Assembly (NCBI RefSeq): GCF_900142205.1
Contig: NZ_FRAA01000013.1
Span: forward strand, 1-50,628
From: Reichenbachiella agariperforans
GTDB lineage: Bacteria; Bacteroidota; Bacteroidia; Cytophagales; Cyclobacteriaceae
Reading direction: 5' to 3'
DNA length: 50,628 nt
The notes below the pieces were generated by a model that saw only the letters and a program-made list of their open reading frames with translations, had not been told where the DNA came from and ran no database searches. A program made the translations under genes and the position numbers. Shown here in pieces: positions 32,319 through 42,700 of this stretch. Each line of letters opens with the position of its first letter. The stretch's first letter is position 1.

Positions 32319-33743
32319 ATGCTACCTTGGAAAACGATCATTCGACTCACACCAGATACTCGACGGGCGGTTTACTTACAAATTGCAGATGACATCACCG
32401 CTGAAATCTCCAGTGGTAGAGTCACGCTTGGCACCAAACTCCCCAGCAGCCGACTACTAGCAGAACAACTACAACTCAATCGCAAAACAGTACAACTCGC
32501 TTATGACGAACTACTCTCTCAAGGTTGGATTGAAATCATCCCCTATAAAGGAACGTTCGTCAAAAAAAATCTCCCAATCCTAAAACCTAAACCCCTAGGG
32601 TTCATACGACCATCCAGTCCTAAATCCCCAACAACTCTAGCAGTCAAAACGCACCAAATCAATGATGGCACACCCGACTATCGTATCGCTCCAGTCACGG
32701 CTCTTTACAAGACTGCTCGATTCTTGACCGAAAGCAAGCTTAGTAAATCAGTCTTGACAGGAAGTCATTTTGCTGGTCATGTATCTCTACGACAAAACCT
32801 CGCCAAATACCTCAATGATACACGAGCACTTACTCCTACTGCAAATGATCTAATCATCACTCGCGGGAGTCAAATGTCAATATTTCTAGCTTGCTCGGTC
32901 ATCCTGTCCCCTGGAGATCGGGTCATTGTCGGGCATCTCAACTATGAATCCGCCAACGAGACCATTCGATATCTAGGCGGACAACTCGTCCCAGTTAAGG
33001 TAACACGGCATGGACTAGATATAGATCAAATAGAATCTATCATAGTAACACAAAAAATCAAAGCCATCTACATCAGTCCACACCACCACTATCCTACTAC
33101 TGTCACTATGCCCATCGAACATCGACTCAAACTACTCGCACTGGCACAGCACCACGGGTTTTATATATTAGAGGATGATTATGACTATGACTATCACTAC
33201 GCAGGTTCGCCCATACTTCCTATCGCTAGTATAGATCAAGGACAGCAGGTTATCTATATTGGTTCATTTAGCAAAATTCTCGCTCCTTCTATTCGAATGG
33301 GGTATATGTATGCTCATCCGGACATCATTTCGCGCTGCATAACAATCAGAAAACTCATAGACAGACGAGGCGACCCCATCATCGAAAAATCTCTATCTAT
33401 ACTGATAGAAGACGGTGATATCCAGCGCTCCATCAAAAAAGCAGTCAAAATCTATAGAGATCGTAGAGACCTGTTTTGCAAAACACTCCAGCATAAATTC
33501 TCTGATCAAGTTTCCTTTGAAACACCAGACGGAGGGATGGCGGTCTGGGTTAAATTTCATAATCTAAAGGTCAAAACACTTAAAGAAACAACTTTAAAAC
33601 AGCATCTACACCTAGATGTAGACACCTATTCCGAAGAAGATAAGTGTCGTTTAGGGTTTGCCTCCTTGAATGAAGATGAAATTGATCATCACTTGACAGT
33701 CTTACAAGATTCTATACACTGGCTAAAACATAAAAACACATAA
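32319..33743 (+). CDS. MocR/PdxR-type regulator (GntR HTH plus aminotransferase domain)
   Basis: 474 residues from the ATG at 32319; an upstream TTG at 32283 is less likely. An N-terminal winged helix of GntR type (about 5-75: AVYLQIADDITAEISSGRV, LPSSRLLAEQLQLNRKTVQLAYDELLSQGW) is joined to a fold-type I aminotransferase domain. The PLP lysine is in YIGSFSKILAPSIRMGY, and ILEDDYDYDYHY carries the Asp that contacts the pyridine ring. Such regulators sense PLP or amino compounds and control vitamin B6 or amino acid genes. The divergent PNPOx-like gene is the obvious target. Confidence 0.92.
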   Translation: MLPWKTIIRLTPDTRRAVYLQIADDITAEISSGRVTLGTKLPSSRLLAEQLQLNRKTVQLAYDELLSQGWIEIIPYKGTFVKKNLPILKPKPLGFIRPSSPKSPTTLAVKTHQINDGTPDYRIAPVTALYKTARFLTESKLSKSVLTGSHFAGHVSLRQNLAKYLNDTRALTPTANDLIITRGSQMSIFLACSVILSPGDRVIVGHLNYESANETIRYLGGQLVPVKVTRHGLDIDQIESIIVTQKIKAIYISPHHHYPTTVTMPIEHRLKLLALAQHHGFYILEDDYDYDYHYAGSPILPIASIDQGQQVIYIGSFSKILAPSIRMGYMYAHPDIISRCITIRKLIDRRGDPIIEKSLSILIEDGDIQRSIKKAVKIYRDRRDLFCKTLQHKFSDQVSFETPDGGMAVWVKFHNLKVKTLKETTLKQHLHLDVDTYSEEDKCRLGFASLNEDEIDHHLTVLQDSIHWLKHKNT

Positions 33744-33830
33744 CTTCTAGACTTCAAAACATTCAGATTCATTATATTGATGCGCTATATTCTGATACAG
33801 AATCAAACAACTTAAACCTATTAAGAATAC

Positions 33831-34967
33831 ATGCAGGTAGAGCAAATCAAATGGTCTCCTAAAGACAAATGGCAATCCATATCGGACAAAAACCTAAGTG
33901 ATACAGCCAACCTCGTATTTGCTATTGGTAATTTTGATCTCATCCAAGATCCAACACGCTACGATGAACTCAGAGCCAAATATCCTAATGCTGACATCAT
34001 CACCTGCGGTAGTGATGGAGAGATTCTAAATGGAAAATTGGTCGATCAACAAATAATTGTATCTGCTCTCTACTTTGAGAAAACAGACATTCAGTGTGTC
34101 CAAATAGATATCAATCAAGTAAAAGACAGTTTTGATGCAGGTACACACTTGTCTGCAGATCTGGATAAAGATTTTATTACCCATCTACTTGTATTCTCAG
34201 ACAGTAAAAATCTACAAAGTAGTGACTTGATGACTGGTATCCACATCAACTTAGCAAAACACGTTCCTGTAACTGGAGGATTACCCGGTATCTATCAAGA
34301 TACCGACACTTCTCTTGTCGGACTAAATGGACCTCCTAAAAAAGGACAATTAATTGGCATAGGGTTCAGTGGAGAAAACCTACAAGTAGGTTATAGTATC
34401 GCACGAGGATGGACGAGTTTCGGAGCGGAAAAAACCATCACAAAGGCAGAAAACAACCGATTATACGAGATAGATCATAAGAGTGCCTACCACTTCTACC
34501 AACAATACTTAGAGCACGTAGTTGATGATGTAGACCAAGCTATTTCTCAATTCCCTTTAGGGATCAAACGAGTAGCATCAGATCCACGAATTGTAAGATC
34601 AGCCATAGAGTTACATCCTGATGGGTCTATTACCTTTTCGAGTGGCTTCTCTATTGGAGATAATATTCGGATGATGAAAACCAACATCTCTTCTCTACTC
34701 TCATCGGCACAAGAAGCCGCAAATCATAGTTTAAAGCCTTTAGACGATCAAAAAGCTGATTTTCTTTTGTTGGTAAATTGCTCTGGGAGAAGAAATGTTC
34801 TCAAGGATTGGGTTTGTGAAGAGATAGAATCTGTAAATTCGATTCTCAGCTACGAAACACCCATGATGGGATTTTATTCACATGGAGAAATATCTCCCAA
34901 CCAACCTAATTCAAAAAGTGAAGTTCACAACCAATGTTTGGTATTCACAGCCTTTAGAGAAAATTAA
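33831..34967 (+). CDS. FIST-domain signal sensor protein
   Basis: 378 residues that fit FIST_N (about 25-215, LVFAIGNFDLIQDPTRYDEL, IITCGSDGEILNGKLVDQQ) followed by FIST_C (about 220-365, ending MMGFYSHGEISPNQPNSKSE), the latter with the family's GFY..GEI motif. FIST proteins are thought to bind small ligands such as amino acids and often signal to kinases. No signal peptide or membrane segment is visible, so it is cytoplasmic. Its TAA overlaps the ATG of the next gene (TAATG), which encodes a histidine kinase with no sensor domain of its own, so the pair probably acts as a sensor-kinase unit. Confidence 0.9.
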   Translation: MQVEQIKWSPKDKWQSISDKNLSDTANLVFAIGNFDLIQDPTRYDELRAKYPNADIITCGSDGEILNGKLVDQQIIVSALYFEKTDIQCVQIDINQVKDSFDAGTHLSADLDKDFITHLLVFSDSKNLQSSDLMTGIHINLAKHVPVTGGLPGIYQDTDTSLVGLNGPPKKGQLIGIGFSGENLQVGYSIARGWTSFGAEKTITKAENNRLYEIDHKSAYHFYQQYLEHVVDDVDQAISQFPLGIKRVASDPRIVRSAIELHPDGSITFSSGFSIGDNIRMMKTNISSLLSSAQEAANHSLKPLDDQKADFLLLVNCSGRRNVLKDWVCEEIESVNSILSYETPMMGFYSHGEISPNQPNSKSEVHNQCLVFTAFREN

Positions 34968-35848
34968 TGGATTCAAATCACTTACATCATTTACTCCAAA
35001 AACAGATCAATAAATACGCCAGCGATACCCCAATCCCAGCAGGACTCAATAATTTATTGAATGACATTAGTCAAACCTACACGAATTTTGAGCGAGATCA
35101 GGAACTTATAGAGCGTGTCATGAATGTAAGCTCGGAAGAGCTGCTAGATGCCAATCAGGAGCTTAAAAAAATCAATGAGGAGATGGATCGGTTTGTCTAC
35201 AGTACTTCGCATGATCTACGTGCCCCTCTGCTCTCTATCCTTGGTCTACTCAATATCATAGAAAAGGAAAACAAACAATACGATATTCAAGGCTATCTCA
35301 AACTACTGCGCGACAGCACTGTTAACCTGGACAAGTTCATCAGTGATATCATAGACTACTCGCGAAACTCTCGACTGGATGTCGAAAAGAAGGAAGTAGA
35401 TATCGGGGAGATCATCAACGAATCCTTCAAACACCTCAACTATCTACCTGGCTGCTCTACACTCCTCAAACTAGTCAATATAGACGCAAAAGAAAAATTC
35501 TACTGCGACGAACGAAGACTTACAATCATCTTTAACAACCTGATTTCAAACGCTATCAAATACCAAAACGCTAGCCTTTCGGACAGCTTCATCAACATAG
35601 AAGCCATGATAGACGAGAAAGCGATGACTGTACAGATAGAAGACAATGGCATTGGTATAGATGCCACCTATCTGCAAAAAATATTTGACATGTTTTATCG
35701 TGCAAGTCCTGATTCAAAAGGCTCTGGTCTCGGATTATACATCGTCAAAGAGGCTATTCAAAAGCTACATGGGAGTATCAGTGTGGAATCTACATTAGGT
35801 ATGGGTACACGGTTTAGTGTTGTTATACCTAACCTAGAACGACATTAG
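34967..35848 (+). CDS. Cytoplasmic sensor histidine kinase, partner of FIST protein
   Basis: 293 residues. A helical N-terminal lead with a coiled coil (about 38-78, FERDQELIERVMNVSSEELLDANQEL) precedes the HisKA H-box STSHDLRAPLLSI (His82). The HATPase part has the N box (NNLISNAIKYQN, near residue 190), G1 (EDNGIGID, near 225) and G2 (GSGLGLYIVKEA, near 251). No membrane segments or PAS/GAF domain are present, so it must take its signal from another protein, most likely the FIST protein translated just before it. No response regulator gene is adjacent. Confidence 0.92.
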   Translation: MDSNHLHHLLQKQINKYASDTPIPAGLNNLLNDISQTYTNFERDQELIERVMNVSSEELLDANQELKKINEEMDRFVYSTSHDLRAPLLSILGLLNIIEKENKQYDIQGYLKLLRDSTVNLDKFISDIIDYSRNSRLDVEKKEVDIGEIINESFKHLNYLPGCSTLLKLVNIDAKEKFYCDERRLTIIFNNLISNAIKYQNASLSDSFINIEAMIDEKAMTVQIEDNGIGIDATYLQKIFDMFYRASPDSKGSGLGLYIVKEAIQKLHGSISVESTLGMGTRFSVVIPNLERH

Positions 35849-35930
35849 GTATAAGTAAATGCTTAGTTAGAGATACAAATTCATTTTCTGGTATGGTTTT
35901 GTCTACATAGAGGCTATAAACAACACCGAA

Positions 35931-36065
35931 ATGGATTCATTAGAGATTTTAGCTTTTGGCTGGGCACTAATTGCCCTATCGATATTTGGCTTTCAAGCCA
36001 CTCGATCGCACAAAAACGAGCACGAAGATATATGGAACATCAAACAACACGAGGACAAACATTAA
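35931..36065 (+). CDS. 44-residue membrane peptide
   Basis: A short frame from ATG 35931 to TAA 36063-36065: one hydrophobic helix (LEILAFGWALIALSIFGF, about residues 4-21) then a charged tail rich in His, Lys, Glu and Asp (SHKNEHEDIWNIKQHEDKH). It lies 82 bases after the kinase gene on the same strand and 13 bases before the convergent CBS gene. The hydrophobic-then-charged design suggests an anchored cytoplasmic tail. I know of no family; it could be part of the FIST-kinase unit. Confidence 0.5.
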   Translation: MDSLEILAFGWALIALSIFGFQATRSHKNEHEDIWNIKQHEDKH

Positions 36066-36078
36066 ATCAGAACTGCTT

Positions 36079-36546
36079 TTAGTGCCAGTTCTCACTTTTC
36101 AAATTCTTTACCGCTCTCATCACATCCTTTTGACTGATCTGCCCAATCAGTCGACCATGATCATCCTGAACAGGAAATCTTCTAATTTTCATTTCCAAAA
36201 ACATTTTAGCTGCCTCAAACACATTTGTGTCTGGGTGTATTTGCATAACATTAGTAGCCATATGATCCTCTACCTTCCCTCCTAAAATTGGTAGATTATG
36301 ATACTTCCCTTTGACTACTTCTTTCAGACAATCCCCTTCAGAAATAACCCCTACGAGTTCTCCCATACTATTGACTACTGGAGCCCCCGAAATACGATTG
36401 GCAAGTAACTTCTCGACAACCTCCATAATCGATTGCTCTGGATGAAAAGTAATGAGTCTCGTAGACATGTAATCTCTAACTGATATTCTTTGCGTGTCGG
36501 TGGCAACTGGCTTCAGCATTTGCACACCACGATAGTTTTTTACCAT
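36079..36546 (-). CDS. CBS-domain pair protein
   Basis: 155 residues from the ATG at 36544-36546; starts upstream of this add only non-conserved residues. Two CBS domains: the first (about 20-80, VRDYMSTRLITFHPEQSIMEV, GAPVVNSMGELVGVISEGDCL) and the second (about 90-150, VEDHMATNVMQIHPDTNVFEA, RRFPVQDDHGRLIGQISQKDV). Such paired CBS proteins bind adenosyl ligands and act as cytoplasmic energy or second-messenger sensors. No fused enzyme domain is present, so it probably regulates another protein. It converges with the small gene to its left. Confidence 0.85.
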   Translation of the reverse strand: MVKNYRGVQMLKPVATDTQRISVRDYMSTRLITFHPEQSIMEVVEKLLANRISGAPVVNSMGELVGVISEGDCLKEVVKGKYHNLPILGGKVEDHMATNVMQIHPDTNVFEAAKMFLEMKIRRFPVQDDHGRLIGQISQKDVMRAVKNLKSENWH

Positions 36547-36730
36547 GACAGTAGGATTTAGGTGAATGTATAAGATAACAAATAACGGCCTTAAACACAA
36601 ACATAACCTTTTGAATAAAAGAAAGATAAGTCAAATTATCATAGCCAAACTATATTACAACTGCTTGGTTTCATAACTTATCATTGAACATAAGGAATCA
36701 TAATGCTATCATGTGTTCGCCTAAAACCAA

Positions 36731-36765
36731 AAAGAGCTCTATTCGCAGTACAAACAGAGCTCTTT
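36731..36765 (-). terminator. Terminator of the giant T9SS cargo gene
   Basis: AAAGAGCTCT (36731-36740) and AGAGCTCTTT (36756-36765) form a 10-base stem with a 15-base loop, starting 21 bases past the stop of the giant gene on the minus strand and followed on that strand by TTTTTGG. The rest of the gap 36547-36785 shows nothing else. Confidence 0.7.
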
Positions 36766-36785
36766 AAAAATCAACTAAGACATCA

Positions 36786-39700
36786 TCAATGATGTACCAT
36801 AAACTTCTTATAATCAAACTGATGTAGCTCTCCCTTGATCGATAGAAAATATATTCCTGATGGAAAATCAGAGGTTTTCAATCTAAAGGTGTCAGCACCT
36901 AATTGAACTTGTCCTTTCTCAAAAACTCTACCTGTCTGATCAAAAACCACCCATTCTAATCCTTCATTCATTTCAGAAGTAAATTTAACAGATATTTCTT
37001 GGTCTGAAGGGTTAGGATACATATTGAAATCTAGGTAAGGAACTTCCTCTCCAGTGCCGAGAACCCCATTACTAGCAGAGGCTTTTCCACTCACGAAAGC
37101 TGCACCCGCTACAGAACTTCCTGCCTTAACAATTTCAGATTGATACACTTCTTTCGTCTGTCTGTTCTGTATAAATACGATCGCTGCTAATTGATCATCA
37201 TCTGCGATATTTGACAAATCCCATTGAACATTCAGTGTGGACACATCTCCATCTGCATCAGTCGGCGACCCTATCGGTAGCACTTCATTCATACCTAGAT
37301 TCGTAGAAAGCTTAATATACTGTCCGGAAGCATCTGGCAACAGCTTTCGAAGTACATTCCTATGCTCCTCAACTCCTCCAATGGACTTCACAACTTTCTG
37401 CTCGATAATCGCAACGTACGCGATCAATTCTTCATCTTCTGCTATTCCTTCTGGTGTATTCACTGTAAAAGTAATAGCTCCTTGTACCTCATTCTCTGAA
37501 GCAGAAGCATCCCCTTCAATATCAATAGTAAAACCTGGATTACCCAACGAACTCAAAATCAAATCATTAGTAGTCCATGTCAATAGATTCTTTTGGTTCG
37601 GATTTCCATTTTCAAACACATCAGACCCTTCATTCCCGTCTAGGAAAGATGTTACGGCATCTACATTATACCAACTACGCCTTGCTCCTGGATCTGAGGT
37701 ATTCAGTACATAAAAAGGATCTTTAACATCTGTATCAAAACTCAAATGATAAGCAATACCTAATTGATCTTCGGATAATCCCGCACTAATAAGTACATCC
37801 GATATTTCACTATCCAAACTAGCAGTTGCTGTATTATAATCATCTGCTCCTTCATCATTTGAAATGCTGTAAAACTGCTCTACAAGCACATTTTTAGAAC
37901 GTTCCTGAATCGAAAAGTCATCAAAAGCAAATCCAAAAGGCTTTGTAGAAGAGCCTGTCACTGCTGTAGATGCGATTGCAAACCTAAACCGCACATTGGT
38001 CAAATCACCTTCTATACCATCCAAACTATGCCTAGCAGATGCCCAAGTCAACTGATCTGCGGCTCCTGACCACCCTGTAGAAGTCAGCGTATTGTTATTC
38101 TGTGGTTCCTGTTGTTGCCCAGGGTCTGAACCTACATTATCCCAATTGTACCACTCAAGTCCAGATTTGATTCCATTGACTCCACCATCATTATATCCGA
38201 GTACTTTCCATGAAGTACCATCATCTACACTATATTGTATCGCTACACCATCCTTAGAGTCCTCAAACTGATACAGCACATTGAAGGACACCATAGGTTT
38301 CTCCATTTCAGAAATATCAAAAGACGGGCTATACAACCATGAGTCCTCTGCTCCAAAGTAGCCAACAGATGCGTCATCACGAGTATAGAGTGTAGACCAA
38401 ATATACGGACCTGAAGTAGTTGGTTTCTGTGGATCAGAACCAATTATCCCATCAAAGTCTACCGACTTCCAAACCCAACTCTTTTCTCTCAATGCCAATA
38501 GTCCTGTCGAATCATTTATTAATAGAGCATTATCCTTCAATGTCTCTGCATACCAACCATCCTCATCAGGATCAAAATTTCCAGATTCAAAAGTCTCAAT
38601 ATATGGCTGATCTGGGGTCACCTTTATCTTTGGCAAGATATTTACATCACGTGTCAAGGTCGTAGCACAGTTAGCGTCAGTAGCCAATGTAACAGACACT
38701 TCATAATTGCCTGGGGTATCATATTGATGCTCCACAGGTGTAAAATTAGCTTCATTGCTAAATGTTGCGTCTGTCCAAACAGTATCCGCTCCTGATTCAA
38801 ACCTCAAACCTATTCGATCAATATCAGCATTGTCTAAAAGTAATTCATCAATAACGAATGTCGTAGGTTGTCCAGCAGTCACAGACTCCCAAACAAAAGC
38901 TACAGTAGGACTAATTTTAACATCCACTTGCGCTGTGCTCAACTCAGATCGACAATAGTCCATACTACTAGCCGTCACAAAATTGGTGTAGTCAGCATAT
39001 AATTTGGCAACAAACTGTGCATTTCTAACCCCTACTAACTCAAACTTCTTTGATACATTTTGTCCCTCATCAGTTTCATTATACTCGTCATACAAGGGCA
39101 CATCGGCTCCCCCCTCGGTCTCCCAAGCCCAATAATAAGACAACTCTCCTTCATCATAACGTGAATTCGTAGAGACAGAAGCTGAAAAATCAATACTAGG
39201 ATTAACACACCCTCCGTCTACAATAAATTCAACTTCTGGCTGATCATAAAGTGTTATTACTTTTTCTACAGAATTGGAGCATCCACGCTGATCTGCATAC
39301 TCATATCTCAAAACATATTCAGCACTTACACCGGTCGAAGTTACTTTAATACCTTCGGTATCATGATTCCCCCATCTAGAAGGTTCAAATGTAGCCTTAG
39401 AAATACTCCCTGATAAATTTGGTATAATAATATCATTGACGAAAAATTTACCATCATCACCTCCAATATCTACCGCGGTACCATCAACAATAAAATCTCC
39501 AAAAGAATCACAAATAGCAAATTCACTCGAAGAGTCAAAACCTGTCGTTTGAACACTGCTCAGGCTCAGTTCTGTAAGTGGATTGACCACAACCATTTCA
39601 CTAACATCATTAGTACACCCTGTCCCTGGATCCGTATAAGTAAAAGTTACAGTGTGTGTGGTAGAACTCCCCCCTTCCTCTACTCCAATGACACCATTGT

Positions 39701-42700
39701 CATCAGTGGCAAAATGCGCTACACCTGGCAAAAAGCCTGCAGTACCATCATTATAATTCGTGATAGCTGTATTATCCGTACTCAGTGAGAAGACGCCAGA
39801 ATTTGCAGGGTTAAGACCTATTACACCAATTAACTCTACCTCATCAGTACTCACACAATACTCTCCTGCCTCACTTCTTGATCCTGATTCTATGTTAGGG
39901 ATATTGAGACTTAATGCAGGCAATGGATTGACACTTAGGGTAAGTTCAGTCCTCAAGTCTGTATCATACTCACTACTCTTACACCCATCTTCAGTAGCGA
40001 TAATGAAGTAATTCAAGTCTACATCTGTATTGTCATCAATAGTAGGGAATGACGGATGATCATCAGCTAAAATCTCCGAGCCATCTGTGCTTTGAGAACT
40101 AGATATTAAAGCCGTCAGCCCCGTATTTGAATACCAACTATATGTCGCACCGTTGTAATCCGATGTATTTTCAATAACCAGTGTAGTGATAGTCTCTCCA
40201 GAACAATAGGAAAAGTTACCATCAGCATCTGTACCCGCGACTACTGGTGTAGTTGGTATATCATTAACCACAACTTCAAACGACGTATAAGAGCTTTCGC
40301 ATCCTGCAAACCCAGAGGAATTGATATTCTCGTTAGTCAGTTGAGACACTAAATAGTGATTTTGATCAGTATTAACATTGGCAACCCTCATATTAGCATA
40401 CAAAGGCGTAAAGACATTGCTTAAAGACTTTTCAGAGCGATACACATCCGCTCCATCAAAATCATCATTGATACTATTTACATCCTCTTGAATCCAATTG
40501 TATGTTCCTCCCGCGGAATTAAGAACCTGAAAATTAGGAACAATAGTACTAGCTCCATTGTCGCATAGTGCGACAGATGTCAAGTTCAAGACTGGAGCAG
40601 CAGGATTTGACAGAATATGTATTGAGATAGTCAATGGTTCACTCTCACACCCTGTAAAGTGCGGGTTATTAATATCCTGTGCCTGTGTGACATAAAAGGT
40701 ATAATCCCCAGCACTCGGACTACCATCTAAACCTAATACATTCGTTGGTACAGCATCTAATATTGTAGCCGTAGTTGCGTCATTGTCTGTGGTATCTATA
40801 CGAGCACTAGCTACACCTATGTCTGATAAATTTTCGTACCAAAAAAATAATTCTCCCGAAATATCCTCTCCAGTTACCCTCAAGTCAGATACAGTTGTCC
40901 CCGTACAATAGTAAAAATCAGTAATAGCAGAAGAAGCTTCTACAGGCTTGCTGGGCACATCAAACACATTAATCTTCACGGTGACCATATCTGCTTCTAA
41001 AGTCTCACATCCATCATGGATAAATTCGGAACCAACCTTCACTGTATCTATTAGTTGCGAAACAAGGAAATAAATACTACCATCACTGGCTTGTGTAGCA
41101 TCTGATATACCCAACTGTGAACCCGTCACAGTGTTCGAACTCGTCCTATATCGTGGGTTGGTAGGTTTATTCATAGATCCATCTAACAAATACCATAAAA
41201 ATTCAGCATTTGGGCTCCCGGTAAATGAAATCGAGAGGGCATTGAGATCTCCCTCACAAACACTCAACTCCATATCGTCCGTCGCATCTTGATCATTGGC
41301 TGTTGCTACTAGCACTGGCGCTGCTGGGTCAGGGAATACTGTAATGGTTACTTTCACTGGCTCACTTTCACATCCTGAATAACCAGAAGTTTGATTGACA
41401 TTAGTAGTTTGAGTGACCCAATAAGTATACACTGTAGTATCTGTAGCAGCTGTTGTATTACTAAAACCTCCTTCAGCAATTAACTCCGATTCTTTGACCG
41501 TCACGTCATTAAATGACCCTACCGTGATCAATGTAGAACTAGGGCCAGAACCTGTACCATCATCTGTGTACCAGTTATATTTGGTATCATCTAAGCCTGG
41601 AGCAGCTATAGTACCCAAATTATCTCCATTACATAGATAGTACTCAGTCCGTCCATTGGTAAACTCTGTAGTATCTGGCTTGCTCGGAACTATATAAGAA
41701 AAGAACTCAACCTTGGTCGTATCACTATAGCTACCAGCAAATTCCGCATTACTATCTAGGTAAGTACTATCATTTTGTACATGAACAATATAGACCAATG
41801 TATCACTACCTACATCACCATCAAAACCTAAATAGGCTGGTGTAATTGTATTCGTGGTGATTCGAATCGTATCAGTTTGATCTTCATCCATGAGAAAGAA
41901 ATAAGATCTCGTCGCTGATATATCATTTGTCAAAACAATATTGTCTATACTCAATGAACCATCTTGACAATACTCAAACACATATTGATTATTGCCCAAT
42001 GCAGCCCCACTAGATCCAGCTCCAGACAAATTCAATGCTGGGGCAGGAGTAGTGTTATGAACAACAGTTGTGATTTTTCTTACATCAGACTCACAGCCTG
42101 TGAATCCAGATGAGTTGATATCAATGTAGTCATACTCTGTCAAGTAAAACACCTTGCTAATACCTCCATTCGGAGTAGAGGTATTGAATAGCGTTAATGA
42201 ATCGAGTGTATACCCATCTGTTCCTGTGACACTACTTATTTCTCCAGACTTGTCAGGGTTGTTGTACCAAGCGACTTTGTCTCCCGTTACCTTCGCTCTA
42301 AAATCAGAAATCGTATCTCCAGCATTATATTGTAGATAGTAGGCATCATCACTGTCTAATCCTCCAATACCTGACAGGTCATTCAACAAAACAGGCAACT
42401 CTGGTGTAGAAAGCACCTCAAAATCAGCCGACGCACTAGATGTACATCCTCCAGGTGTTATTCCTGCCGATTCGTAAAACAACGTATAGTAACCATCCCC
42501 TCCCAAATTCACTGGCTTAAAGAACGTCTGGTTGTTCGTACTAGAATGAGCAGCAGTTCCATTAATCACTCTACTAGAATAATTATAGGTAGTAGATTCT
42601 GTCGACCTACCGCTATCGGTATATTTAATGATCCAAAACCCATTATTTACCGTAGAAACTCCATTGGCAGGACTACCTGTATAAACATCTACATCTACTT

